A stretch of DNA of 64,000 nt from Ulota crispa (Eukaryota; Streptophyta; Bryopsida; Orthotrichales; Orthotrichaceae): contig OY987242.1 of NCBI GenBank assembly GCA_963920765.1, positions 28,792,002 through 28,856,001 on the forward strand, read 5' to 3'. Position numbers and translations under genes: made by a program. The notes below the pieces were generated by a model. That model was given only the letters and a program-made list of their open reading frames with translations, was not told the origin of the DNA and did no database searches. Below, piece by piece: positions 12,631 to 24,539 of the stretch. Numbering within the stretch: position 1 is the stretch's first letter; each line of letters starts with the position of its first letter.

Positions 12631-13451
12631 GGTAAGAGGCTCGTGAATGGACCACCTAAGGGTTTGAGGGCATATGTGAGGAAATCAAGGTAGGCTAATG
12701 ATAATGGGTATATTTTTGGCAAAGAAACAAGGAAGAGGGAAATCTATGGCCGCTTTAAATATAATTTTCAAAGTTGGTAGTAATTTACTACAATTTATTA
12801 AAAGCCAAAGCTACGTAGGTAGCTAATTTGGAGAGTAGGACCTAGTAGTGAGGGTGTAAACCAACTTGTGAATTGATGGAGAAGTTGCTTAAATCCATGC
12901 ACTCCACAACATTGTTAACCAATGCTAGAGGGCTCCTTTTGCTCCCAGCACAAGCAAGACCCCCCCCCCCCCAACGCTACAGTCTAGTAGCTCAACCACT
13001 CATCGTAAGTATGTTATAGCTAAAATGCCCCCTAGGTATATGAGGAGGAATATACCTCCACCCGGGGGAAGAACCAGCCCAGTTAACAATGTTATGTCTC
13101 AACCTTAAAGGGCTTCTAAACCGGTTGTATGTTGGACATATAAATATCTCATTTTACCCATTCCAAATTCCAATGCAAAAGTTATAATGGAGACTCACAT
13201 TGATTTAATTGGTCTAAGGTGCAACATGTATCTTGTTAAGATGAATTGACAATTTTCGGCCTAATTACGGCTTAAAAAAATTGTTAAGTTGCACTACTTA
13301 TTCATTTGGGGCTCTAAAATCACTCATTCATTGTAAGTAGAGTTGCAAGATACGCGAAGCCTAGACAATTTTAAAACCCTCATGCGCTATTTTTGGGAAT
13401 CCTACATGGGCGGTTTTAAATGCCCTAACGGAATTTGAGCCTCTTACCTTA
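12628..13451. mobile_element. D2: long TA MITE, 824 bp
   Basis: It begins TAAGGTAAGAGGCTCGTGAA and ends TTGAGCCTCTTACCTTA. The interior differs from the 330-bp D copies and includes a C run (12959-12972) and part of a family E-like block (TCAAGGTCCTTGAATCC). It may contain a nested element. Confidence 0.65.
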
Positions 13452-14115
13452 GTTCAAGATCTTATCAAGACACACCTTGGACTTAACAACTCTCACACCT
13501 TGTTTTTTTGTTAAGGTAAAATATGCCCATTATTTTAGGAATCAAGAAAAAAAAACAGGAATTGCTCCCTTTTTGAGGATTGGTTGTTTTTATTCCTTTA
13601 CGTGGTTTCCGTACTAAATCAAGGTCCTTGAATCCAGATTTTGATTTCAAACTTCTAAACTCAAACTTGTAAGGGTAAATTTTAAAACTCTCACACGTTC
13701 TATAATCTATAGCAAAGAAAATAGCTGAGATATTTCACTTTGGCCCGACAGATAAAGAGGGTGTCAGAGTCATTAAGTCCAGCGTGAGTTTTGGTGTGCT
13801 CAGTCAGTTCACTCAGGTCGGTGACTTGGTATTAATGTACCCTCGGGGTTAAAATGTGCATATTTAAAAGGGATAAACATTACAAAGGGCGGCAAACATA
13901 AAGACTGTTGTGAGTCACAAGTTCACAACTTGTGCTTAGAAAGGCCATGATGTTATCAGATCGTACAACCAGTACCATTCTGAAGTAAAGACGCTTTTGC
14001 AGGCGATCAGGCCTTCATCATGTGGCCATGTGGGTGAGGCCGGTGAGGTCCTCATACACGACAGAGCATCGATGCAGTTGCAGAGTTGCTCTGCTCCTTT
14101 ATGCAACTTTTAAGC
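13452..14115. other. Low-repeat segment, possibly the 5' region of the candidate gene
   Basis: No known repeat family was recognised here. From about 13740 the DNA is less AT-rich than its surroundings. A TATA-like TATTTAAAAG lies near 13862, on the same strand as the candidate exons at 15.2 kb. No convincing reading frame is present. Confidence 0.2.
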
Positions 14116-14335
14116 TTAACCCCTAAAGGGCCCTTCGGTTATAGAGATACGATACCAAATATGGTTGCAATCAATATTCAGAAGTTTGAATCAGCTGAAA
14201 ATTAAGTGGTACAATCATATATATTGAAAGGTTGTATGATGGTGGGTGCATAATTTTTTTTGGAAAGTCCTCATAGCAGCTCAAATACGGCCGTACATAT
14301 GGTCGGAGATGGCCGATGGGCCGTTCAGGGGTTAA
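14116..14335. mobile_element. Small TTAA element, 220 bp
   Basis: The left end is TTAACCCCTAAAGGGCCCTT; the complement of the right end is TTAACCCCTGAACGGCCCAT. TTAA is present on both sides. No coding capacity. Confidence 0.8.
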
Positions 14336-14528
14336 CTTACATGACGTTCGTCTATTATTGGCAAATAATGGAATCTTCTACCCTTTTGTAATAGTTTAAT
14401 ATTAACTTAATGCTAGGCCCTTCCAAGTTTCCAACATCAAAGTGATCAAACCCCCTGTCATCAACACTTTCTAGAATCCAAAATGGATCCGATGCACAAT
14501 ATCTCTTAGAGCCGATTGATTGTGTCGA

Positions 14529-14859
14529 TAAGGTAGGAGGCTCATGAATGGACCATCTAAGGGCTGAAACTGAATTTTGGGGTGGTGAAACTTCTTGAAC
14601 TATTTTTCAGTAAATTTTCTTTGAAACACAAGAAGAATTGACATCTAACGCAAGTTGTTTCATATTTTTTGGAGCTTTATGGAGTTAGTTATAAAAATTT
14701 TGAAGTGAAAAGGCCATAGGGCTCTATAACGGTTCACCTTCTCAAATGTACACTGCTTGTACATTTTTGAAACTTATGAAAAATAGCATGTACACACAAG
14801 ATACATTTGAGAAGGTGGACCAATTTTGAGCCTGAGCAAAATATGAGCCGGCTACCTTA
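14529..14859 (+). mobile_element. D3: TA MITE, family D, 331 bp
   Basis: TAAGGTAGGAGGCTCATGAA opens it and GCCGGCTACCTTA closes it. It is nearly identical to D1, 7.4 kb away, so the two are recent relatives. The inner hairpin spans 14720-14832. Confidence 0.92.
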
Positions 14860-15195
14860 GTGGTGATTTCGATTTACAAGTTCGTGCAATAACTCACAAC
14901 TCAACTTGTTTGCAACCAAGGGTGGATTTGTAGATGGAAAGATTTGAAACCTGGATGTACAACTTCATATTTGTCAATACGCAGCTCCCTCCCTACCATT
15001 CATCCATATCCGACCTTTTAACAAGGTCTCCCCAATTCCGACCATATGTACCCATGGTGGATATTTCAGAACTGAACCCTGGGTACATTGACGGTCGGCC
15101 AAGGGGAGGGGTCGGATTAGGGTGTGTAGTTCAAACTGCACAAACCTATCCAAACATCGATATCTTATCAGTACTGTACGTCAGAGTGTGAAACG

Positions 15196-16296
15196 ATGGG
15201 TCTCGGAGGCAGGAAAATTTCAACAAGTTCTGGAAGCTGGATTATAAAATCTGATATTAACGGACAAGGCGCTGCATGCAGCAGGTTCGATGATGTCCAT
15301 CAACAGGCAGTTAGAATAGCGACATCCGCAGAACAGCTGCCAGAGTTATCTGACACGCACGCAACCACTGACAAATCTATGCAGGTACGTCTAAATTATG
15401 TTATTATTAGTCACGGGATTTACGGAAGCGATGGAACGCCGATGGACCCCCCCTGGCCCCCCTGCTAAGGTAGGATGCTCTAATTTGAAGTTTCGAATCA
15501 TGCTCTACGGTAGGAGCACCCATAAACTTCAAACTAAGGGTTTTGAACATGATGACTATTAATAAAAAACTAGCAAGTTATAGGATCCTATTAGAAACAG
15601 AAAAAAATATTAAGTTTGCACTTTTGAACTTTTGAATATATATTATTTGGATACTATGAGAATAAGTTGTGAATTTTTAAAGAGCAAATTGCCATTGCAC
15701 CCATAACCACTTTTAAGATTTCATGTTCACATATTGTATATCCTTGTAATTATATCTATTCATTTCCACAGATTTTTTAAGATTTCAGATGTGACAATTA
15801 TGGGGACAGTGACACTTATGGGTGTTCCTACCTTAAATCGGACCACTTCTAGGAAGGGTTGGCATTTTAGATCAAATATCTTTTATTGTCATTGATGAGT
15901 TAGGTGAGATTAGTAAACTTGCTAAGCTCACCTAACTCATCAATGACAAGAGATATTTGATATAAAATGTCAGCACTTCATAGAGCTGGTCCAAATTAGA
16001 GCATCCTACCTTAACCCTTAAGCGCCCTAGCGACGGGATCATGTCGTTGGGGCCCACAACTTGATCTCATTTTTTCTCTTAATTTGTACGGTGAAAATAG
16101 TCGTGATTGGTCGCCATCAGCAAAGAAGGTAGTCCTATTTCAAATCCCTATGGTCACTTTTTCTGAATGCAATTTTCCAAGCTCTAGTGGCCATTAATCC
16201 CCATTTTCTCCTAAACCATAAAACAACTCTGGGCGCTTCATGGATTAAGCATGTTCCTTGCAGATACCGTCAGTGATGAACGCTGGAACTAGATAG
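15196..16296 (+). CDS. Possible small two-exon gene of unknown function
   Basis: Candidate exons are 15196-15384 and 16264-16296, giving 73 residues ending in IPSVMNAGTR. The first exon runs into a consensus donor (CAG then GTACGT, 15385). The last is preceded by a good acceptor (TTCCTTGCAG, ending 16263) and stops after 10 codons in the same phase. The intervening 879 bp consist almost wholly of two MITEs (15466-16013 and 16011-16247); without them about 97 bp would remain, a normal intron size. The frame is open upstream to 15130, and a separate 85-codon frame lies at 14934-15191, so the true 5' structure is uncertain. Composition is less AT-rich than around it. No domain is recognised. It may instead be a non-coding RNA or gene remnant. 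Confidence 0.3.
15466..16013. mobile_element. D4: palindromic TA MITE, split by M1
   Basis: The outer ends are TAAGGTAGGATGCTCTAATT and AATTAGAGCATCCTACCTTA. Without M1 it is about 220 bp and folds almost end to end, with the inner arms CATTGATGAGTTAGGTGAG and CTCACCTAACTCATCAATG. It matches D5 in plan. It lies in the intron of the candidate gene. Confidence 0.88.
15506..15835. mobile_element. M1: TA MITE nested in D4, 330 bp
   Basis: The ends are TACGGTAGGAGCACCCATAA and TTATGGGTGTTCCTACCTTA. The interior matches M2 at 60.15-60.47 kb in reverse complement (for example TTTGGATACTATGAGAATAA). Its position interrupts the arms of D4. Confidence 0.85.
16011..16247. mobile_element. Small TTAA element, 237 bp
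   Basis: The left end is TTAACCCTTAAGCGCCC; the complement of the right end is TTAATCCATGAAGCGCCC. The left TTAA is built from the last bases of D4 plus A. It lies in the intron of the candidate gene. Confidence 0.75.
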
Positions 16297-16807
16297 GGTT
16301 TCTAGAAGGCAGAGATTAGAATGTCTTTTTTCATTGTTACTGACAGTCTTTAAAAAGTTGGTGAATTTTTGCCAAAACTTTACCTAGAATCATGATTGGT
16401 TACTTTAACACTATACAAATTTGGTAATTAAATGGATGAAATCGCCAATCCCCACCCCAACTAATACTAAGTTTACCAAAATGTGGATGAAACATACTAA
16501 AATTAGAAAGATTTATGGATGAACGTGCATACTTCATTGATTGTATCTATTTCTGTCCAAATTTTCCTTACCTTCTTGCACCGAGGGGTGCCTGTCGCGC
16601 TACCAACGAAAAAACCAATTTTAAAGGCTGGTTACTGGAGATCTGGACTAGTTCTGTAGTGCCAGTATCGGAGTATCCCATGCAGGCCGTCAGTAGATAT
16701 GCTGCAGCTGAGCGGTAGATCCCATCCGTACTTTTGTAGCTTCCAGGCTTTCCGACTCTGCTTCTCGTGATTTATGACGAGGCTGGTGTCTGCTTCTGTA
16801 TTTCAAG
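16297..16807. other. Unassigned, moderately GC segment
   Basis: A 67-codon plus-strand frame (16515-16718) ends in YAAAER and contains an acceptor-like ATGCAG at about 16685. It could be a further exon of the candidate gene, but no domain or homology is recognised, so it is not called as coding. Confidence 0.2.
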
Positions 16808-17019
16808 TAAGGTAGGTTGACCTAATCCCAACCACGTACCTAATGCTGTCACTATGTACCCGTGTGGTCATGAGAACTGAAATTTAGGATTTTTATAGGT
16901 AGCTTATTATTTATGTCAGAAATGATAGGCTATCTCTAATTTTTCTAAATTTCAATTCTGAAATGATCATTATGGTATCGGCATGAGGTACATGATTGGG
17001 ATTGGGTAAACCTATCTTA
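16808..17019. mobile_element. D11: TA MITE, 212 bp, foldback-like
   Basis: It begins TAAGGTAGGTTGACCTAATC and ends with the near complement GATTGGGTAAACCTATCTTA. The arms around 16820-16930 and 16930-17010 pair well. It abuts a TTAA element start at 17017. Confidence 0.75.
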
Positions 17020-17755
17020 ACCCCTTAGGGCCCCAATGCCTTAAACATTGCCTCTCACAATTTCAAAGCCTTGTTTGAGGAGTTGCATTTAATTTTTTAA
17101 TCTTGCTATAACTACAATTATGAAGGCATTCAAGTTGTCCATGCCAATGGAGTAATGGTGAGGAAAGTCAAATGTTGATGTACAAGTGCTGCAAGAGATT
17201 TGATTGGGTAAAACACCACACGGGGTGTGGTGACAAGTAGCGTTGTACAGGTTGCAACCGTTCAATATCCCTTGCAAGCTTCCTTGTGTAAGCTTTGTGG
17301 TAGGGATAAAGTTGTTGGCAAGGATTCAAGCATGTTCTAGACCCTTATTATGGCAACTGTTGGCAATAGCGATTTGAATCCCTAAGACTTAACATAAAAA
17401 GAAGTGCAATTTTCAATAATTTACAAGTGTGTGCATTCACATCTAATCTTATTGCTCACAAATTTAAAATGAAGCAAGGGCTTATGGAATATTGTAAAAA
17501 TCATCAAATAACAACTACCTACCAAAATATGAGATTTTGTCATCACATGTTGTTTGATCAAATGTGATAATCTCCTATCTCCCACTATTAGTTGTCCCCA
17601 AAATTTGCAAGCCATTTTCTAAGTATGTGTTCCATTATTTTCAAAGGTTACTTTTTTTGAATTATCCAATTGACTAAGATAAGATGCATCAAAATTGACG
17701 ATCTCTAGAAACCCTGATTTTGGTGAAAACAGCCTGGGCGCTCCGGGGTCGAATG
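17017..17755. mobile_element. Possible TTAA element, right end unclear
   Basis: The left end TTAACCCCTTAGGGCCCC is clear. A candidate right end is GGGCGCTCCGGGGTCGA (about 17737-17753), which recalls the GGGCGCTTC end of the 237-bp element at 16.0 kb but lacks TTAA. The 64- to 78-codon frames at 17.6-17.9 kb are overlapping frames with no family match. Confidence 0.35.
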
Positions 17756-18391
17756 TTGTTTTTGTTCTGAATTGGCTTCTGGATCTCTCGGCAAACTTCT
17801 GGTACAAGGTTTTCTCCGTTTTTTTTTTATTGGTAGAGGAATCTGCACCCAGCAATGCAAAGCAAGTAAGAATTGGATACGTTGGATAGAATCAACAATA
17901 TGTGCAAGTACATCCATATACCCAGACATCCATACATCCATAATATCAATAAGTTAAATTTCATCAAAAATCTGACAAATGTGGTATTTGCTTGGGGAGG
18001 AAGTTGGCAGTTTCACCCATATTCTCATTGAAATATTTAGTGGTACTGTACAATAGATAGTGACAAATTGAGGTAAATTAATGTTTAGGCAAATTGCTAG
18101 GAATAAAAGAAACCCTGCTTGGGGGCTTGGTGCCTAAGGGAACACGCGCTTGCGTGATCTAGATTTTCTGGTCTCTCTCATAAAATTATGTGGGTTTAGT
18201 TCTCATTTCTTAATTCTTCAACTACATAAGAGGAGTGGTAACCATAGGATTTTTCTTTGCACAAGAATAAGGTGGAAGCACCCATTGCCACCACTGCCTC
18301 ATTTCCAATCAATAGGGTGTGCTATTTCCACCATGAATAAGGATAGGTGCTTTGGAATACGTTTTTTTGTCTTTTTCAAGGTTGGGGCTAC
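17756..18391. other. Unassigned DNA
   Basis: Short overlapping frames occur at 17695-17957 and 18150-18395, but none has a recognisable domain. Confidence 0.4.
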
Positions 18392-19305
18392 TTAACCTCT
18401 AAAAACCCAAGCCCTTTTTTATGTGAAAGTCACTCACAAATGTCACTTTCAGGAGAATGAGTAGAATGGTAGGAAAAAAAGTCTTAAAAAAAATCCAACT
18501 GTAAAATCTTGCCCTAGACCATGGGAGGTACTTGTGAGAAAAAAATCATTTCATTCTTGATGTAGAGGAGTGACATACTGACAACAAAAGTGAAAAAAAA
18601 TAAATCCTTGCTGCCCAAAAATTTCAAAGGCCTTTGACCGCTCCTATACCAAAATAATTACTCTATGCAAAACCAAGGTTTTTTTTCCCAAGTAGAAGAC
18701 CAAGTTCGATAAGTGTGGGAGAACTTTCAAATGAATTGGAAGTGTGAATCATACTTTATAAAATCTTGCAATGCCAAAAAGTCATGAAATTTGCATATAC
18801 ACTAGGCAATGGAGGATTTATGTAAAATTCAAAAATTTGAATTACTTTGATCCAAATGGTGAGAACTAAAGAATCTTAGTCTACAACAACTTGGAAAAAA
18901 AAAGAGTCAAAAAACAAATATACAAATTGCTCAAAAAAGTAAAGCACCAAATTTTACAAGGGGCAAAAGGAACGGAGGTTTGGGAGTCCCATACCTACCC
19001 GCAAACTAAATCTTCTCATAACTTTCATCTCATCAATCAAAATTGAATGATTCAAAGCTTCCCACATATCTAAAAATCTAAAGAACCAATTTCAAATTTT
19101 TATTGAAAAATAATGCAAACTTTTTTTTTTGGCTGCCCGCTTCTTCCTTGTTTTTTAGTTATTCATGCATAACTTCTTCAATAAATGTCGGAACAAAGAA
19201 AGAACTAGTTATATAGATCTTTGAATTCCCCATATTCCATAAAAGTTTCAGAAAATCACATAAAGTAGTTTACCTGTAGGTACATGCCCAAAATCCCACC
19301 AAAAA
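18392..19305 (-). mobile_element. A5: family A TTAA MITE lacking its far end
   Basis: TTAACCTCTAAAAACCCAAG opens it. The interior is collinear with A3 and A9 up to TACATGCCCAAAATCCCAC (about 19280-19298), then homology stops before the expected terminal hairpin and TTTAGGGGTTAA. The end is deleted or replaced. Confidence 0.8.
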
Positions 19306-20696
19306 GGGTCCCAAGGCATGTTCTTCTTACAATAAACAGATCACTAATCCCCTATTTCCGCTCACCCTTTGAATTCAATGCAATCATGAAAAGTATACTA
19401 TTATGTTATCTCTATTGGACAAAAAGTATGGGTACAAATATACAATAGGAACATAAGTTCTACTTTACTCTACTAGTCTACTTGAATAAATGAGTAAGTA
19501 CTTGGATAGTGAACACTGAGTACATTTACATATTTTATGAGTACAATGCAATTTTTTATTGTTTTGGGTTGTAAATGTGGCCTAAGTCCATCATACAAGG
19601 TAACGATGGGTATGAGTGTCCTTTTCTTGTACCCATGCTAGCCAATTAATAGCTTGGTTTGTAAAATCTCAAGGGCTCTTAGAGGGCTCAAAACTTTGCT
19701 AATGGTAGTCTAAGGAGGGACTCTTTTCAACTCACCTTAATGCGGGTAATTTATTGCTCTTTCATGCGATATCAAATTCTTTCATGTTTTGCTTGCAATG
19801 TGATGTAAGAAGTTTGAAGCATTCCAACCCAAATTTCAATTTAATTTTTCTAAGATAGGTGTTTCTTTATTGTGATTGGTCATGTCTTCATTGTGATTGA
19901 TCATGTATCCGTGCCCTCTATATTTGTTTATGTGCTTTTTGTGATTCTTGGACTACCTCGCCATGGCCTAAAATGGCGTTTAAGGGTTAATCCCTTACAG
20001 ATGAAGCGTGCAGCGTGCAGATACCAACTATTTTTAACAAATGTAAGCAAATTTCAACCACACAAAAAATCATCTATCCACATGTTAATAGATTTTTGGG
20101 TATGTTGTTAGCGCTTGTTTGGTAGAGTGTGCACTTATTTCATTATTCAACTAGTACACCTTTTTCCTCATAAAAATTAAAGTTTTCCAATTAAAACAAT
20201 GAAAGTTTGAATTTAATTAAACTAGATAAATTATTATAAAACATTGTAAACAATAACCACGATTAGAACTGAACACCAGAAGCATTTCAAGAAAAACTGT
20301 TGTGAAAATCACATTTTGATTTTGAAATTATCTATAAAAGAATATTGAAATATTTGTTTAAGATCTTATTGATATTAGTTGTGATTATGATGATAAATGA
20401 TGTGATTCATAAATCATGCTTTACAACTTCTATTGAAAAGCTATCATTTGCTATTCTACTAAATGAAATTTACAACCTACCTTTGATTTAAAATTTGTCA
20501 TTTGGCAAAAATTCAATTTCAAAAACATAAAATTGAGAATAAGTATTTTAGTTTATATCATCAAAAATTCATACATGTATTTTTTTTATCATCCATTTGA
20601 AAATTTCTTCATTTGTTGATTGATCTTTTATTTTAAGACAACATTCCTAGTTGCCATTCTAGTTATATTCCAAAATTTGTAAGAAAGTTCATGATA
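19306..20696. other. Unassigned AT-rich DNA with one TTAA element end
   Basis: A terminus-like GGCGTTTAAGGGTTAA lies at 19975-19990, but no left partner was found. No gene is seen; the 79-codon frame at 19872-20111 crosses this terminus. Confidence 0.4.
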
Positions 20697-21800
20697 AGAG
20701 CATCTGCACCTTTACACCCCAGGGGTCTAACACATGTAACACTTGAAAGATAAGTGCTCCGGGCTCCTCAAGATGACACCCAAACCAAGGGTGTGTTAAC
20801 TCCTAAAGGACTGTTGTCCCTTTGGGGGACAAGTGGGAGTTCGGGCATGTACCTTTGGATAAGTTACTTTGTGTGATTTTTTGAAACTTTTATTGAAGGT
20901 GGGGAATTCAAATATCTAAGCAGGCATCTAATTTTTTCCTCATTCCAACAATTATTGAAGAAGTTACGCAAGAATTTCTAAAAATTTGGGGAGGATTGCC
21001 CGCCCGAGGAGCCCAAAAACTTCTTTAATTAAAATAAATAAATAATATGAAACTGGTCCTTTAGATTTGTTTTATAGGTGAGAAGCTTTTAATCATTCAA
21101 TTTCAATCAATGAGATCAAAGTTATGAGGAGTTTTTGTTTGCAGGCAGTTATGGAATCTCCACTCTACAATAAACTTTGAAGTCCTTTATTTTACTTGAT
21201 TTTTATTATTTTGAAATAAAAATAAACCAAAGGAAGTAGATTGTTTATCACCACATTTCAATCATTAGGATTTGCGATTTTCATTTTAATAATTAAATTC
21301 TTAACAATTTAGTGATTTGACTCATTCTCTACTTCTTTTTACTTACTAATTTTTCCCATGTGTTGTGTAGTTCCAATTGATTTGAAAATGCTCCCACACA
21401 TAGCTAACTTGATCTCCTACATGGGAAAAATAAAGCGCAGAGTTGCATAGAGCAATTATTTTCATGTAAGAATGGTCAAAGGCTTTTGAAATTTTGGGGC
21501 AGCATGAAAAAAAACTTTCTTTCCACTTTAGATGTAAATCTCTCACTCATGTCCATCTAGAATGACTTGATTTTTTTCTGCAAGTACCTAATCTAGTTTA
21601 GGGCAAGATCCTATGGTTGGATTTCCCAAATTTTCAAAACAAAAAACCTTTTTACTAACCCCCCAAAAGTGGCAATTTTGAGTGATTTTCACTGAAAAAA
21701 TGGCTCAGTCCTTTAGGGATTAACCTCTCATCGCCTGAAGTCCAAAGACGCTTACCAACCTCTTTACCTTTCAAGTGTTGTAAGTCTAAACCTCAATAAA
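20697..21800. mobile_element. Q1: element interrupted by A6
   Basis: The left end AGAGCATCTGCACCTTTACA resembles GAGCATCTCC ends of PIF/Tourist MITEs and the inverted copy at 27922-27944. An inverted pair flanks A6: ACACTTGAAAGATAAG on the left and CTTTCAAGTGTTGTAAG on the right. The right boundary is approximate. Confidence 0.45.
20796..21723 (+). mobile_element. A6: TTAA MITE, family A, 928 bp
   Basis: The ends are TTAACTCCTAAAGGACTG and CAGTCCTTTAGGGATTAA. The left subterminal hairpin (TTGTCCCTTTGGGGGACAA) is well preserved. The small minus-strand frame at 21346-21546 is incidental. Confidence 0.9.
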
Positions 21801-22689
21801 GCATGTAAATCTCAATTGTACAGTCTTGTAGTGTGCTTGTTGTAGATCATGTTGATCAAATTTAAGGTGATTTGACCATGTAGATTGAAAGATTATAATG
21901 TTTTAGTGTTGCTAAAAGATGCTAAAATTTCCTACAAACATATTTGGAGGCAAATTCTAGTTTCTAAACTTGCTCAAATGAAAAAATTCAAAACACAAAG
22001 TGATTCAAAACTAGTATACATACAAATTAGCAAAAAAAATTACTCAAAAAAAGCATTGTGTTTGCAACATTGTTTTGAAATGTCAAAAATTAGTGAAAAA
22101 AATAGCAAAAAATCACATCTATGGCTAAACCTTGCTCTACTAAAATGCTTCTTATTCACTTATAACTTCCTAGATTGATATAAAATTTTAACAACAACTA
22201 CAAGACTAGTATGAGCAACTTTTCCAACTAAAATTATTGAAAATGGACGTTGTATGAAGAAGTTATAAGCCACCAAAGTTCACAATAACAAAGATATGTG
22301 TAGATTTTGAACTTTGAGTTGCTCCCAAACATTCAAAACAACTTGGATTGACATGAAAATTCTACTACAATTAGTAAACTTTAGGGGAAAGCAAGACCCA
22401 ATAAATTTTATTGAAAAAAAACATTTGTTGAAAAAGATACAAGCTCCCGAAGTTGCAACCATCATAATGCAATGTAATGAACTCAAATTAAACCTATAAA
22501 CTTTCAATGACTTTATCAAACTAAATATGTATTAGATTGATTTGAGAATTTCACTATAGAAACTAGACTTGTATTTGCAACTTTATCAAGAAATTTTGTT
22601 GAATTCAAAATATCAATACAAAAGTTACAGATCTTTGTGTTATATTGATACAATAGGAGAGGACTCATTTTGTCCCCTCCGGTGATGAG
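21801..22689. other. Unassigned, strongly AT-rich DNA
   Basis: Overlapping short frames occur on both strands (for example 21885-22178 and 22280-22519), none with a recognisable product. Repeated phrases such as ACAAAATTT-type runs suggest old repeat DNA. Confidence 0.4.
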
Positions 22690-23060
22690 GGGTGAACCTG
22701 CAAAAGCCAAAGGGTGTCTTGGAAAAAAAAAGGATTTCCAAAGCCATTATTTTTTTGATGATTCAATCAAAATCTAAAATTTTTTCTTGAATTCCAACCT
22801 TACAAAAGTGTAATAAACAAGTAAGATAATGTGTGGAATTATTTTCAGCCCATTTGACCATGTTGATTAAAAGATTATACATTCATAATTCCAAAAAAGC
22901 TGTTTCTAGCCCTGCCAAAATAGACATCAGACTTTGAGCCCCCTTAGCTAAAACTTGTTGTTCTATACGCACTTAAGGATTTGGGCCAATTATAAGCATA
23001 TAATGTTAGGTTCAACCATGAGAAATTTCATGTGCAGAAAAGATGTTTAACTTGTTTTAA
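22690..23060 (-). mobile_element. C2: partial family C element
   Basis: The block with TTTCAGCCCATTTGACCATG and ACTTTGAGCCCCCTTAGC aligns with the reverse complement of the right half of C1. The left terminus (near GTGAACCTGCAAAAGCC) is eroded, and the far end is missing. Confidence 0.6.
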
Positions 23061-24539
23061 ATGAGTCTGCACTACAAGATAGTTAAAGAAAACAACTATA
23101 CACTAGCCAATCTTTAGAAATTTTGTTCATAATCATTTTTTTTTTGCAAATCCAAACAAATAAATGATGTAATCCCATATCATCTATAAGTAGGATTTGT
23201 TTTATCAAGAAAATAATAATAACTTGCAAAGTTATGCTAATTCAAGCTTTGCCACTATCCATGATATTCAAATCTCCATTATAAATCATAAAAGATAAAG
23301 GGGAAGATTGACTTTCTAAATGCCATCTTGTTCAATAAAGCAAAAAAACTTGGTATCAGTCCCATGCTTCAATAATAAACTACCATACTTGTTTGATATA
23401 ATGATCCAAATAAATTGATAATTGCTCAAATAATTCATTACAAATGGCTAATGTTGGCTTCCAAAAAAATACTAAACACACAAACAAAAAATTAAAAAGC
23501 CACTTGCACTTTTTTCCCTTTAAAGATGAAGATTACTGTGACATCTTTCAAAAAATCCCATATGGCCGCACATATATTTCCCATTGCAATTTTGGCAAAA
23601 TGTGTGAGGCCATGTGTGAGTGCTCCAAAACCCCCCCTATGGTAAGTGCAAAACACAATCGAGTTCTAGAAGTAAATGAAAAAGGGAAAGGGAAAAAATG
23701 CGTTGTGAAAAGTCCAAACTAAAATGCTTTCCAAGCAGTGAATCTCTTTTTATGTTTTTTGTTTATTTTAAACTGATTAGATAGAAGGGAGAAGTAAAAA
23801 GTACGCAAGTGAATATTTTGCAAGTAATGTTTAGTTTGTCAAAGTGAAAAATAGAGAAAAAGGAGAGGGTTGGTTCATCATACCTTGTCCGTGTGGGGTG
23901 CGGAGCCCTTGTTGGGGTCAAGCGCTACCTCCATCCCCAATATCGTAGGTCAGATCGTCCAACAAGTCCCTTGTGCATTACTCTAACTTTTACACTCTTT
24001 CCTCCTATATCCTCTCTTGCCTTGTATCCTCTTTTTGTAACCTATTTTACTAGATCCTTCAATTGCTATAATAGTTTTTCATTGGGTTGTGATCAATTTC
24101 TAGAAGCTAATAGTCAATAAAGCATGATACCTTTGTATTTTTCAATATCAAAAAGACACAAGCACCCTCTATCCTATAGCTAGCGTAGTCAATAAAACAT
24201 GACGTCATGGAAGGGGTGTTTATGGGTGAAAAGACGAAAACTGGAAAGTCAACAATCATATTTTACATGAGTTCCTTATTGCCTTCTCCTTCCTTCTAAA
24301 GACTCCTCTTTCTCCTCACTCACTTCAATTGTATGTCAATGTTTGTGTGTGTGAGCTCCCTTCCATCTCTTCCCTCTTACATTCAAGTTTTCTTTATTTA
24401 AGATTAAGTAGAATTTTTGAGAGGAAATGATCCAACTTTGATCTTGTTATAATTTTGCTTTTTTGGTATAAGTCAGAAGAGAAGAGAGAGAATTAGATGG
24501 ACACTAAGGAACAATTGTGATCTTAAGTTCTCAACCCTG
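23061..24539. other. Unassigned DNA
   Basis: A 92-codon plus-strand frame (23444-23722) is Lys- and Cys-rich but matches nothing I know. From 23880 to 24100 the DNA is less AT-rich, with a pyrimidine-rich stretch. It could be an old LTR or gene remnant. Confidence 0.3.

Noticed and set aside
12959-12972. C homopolymer as a sequencing gap or artefact
   Set aside because: It is a plain C run within D2; nothing else suggests a break in the assembly.
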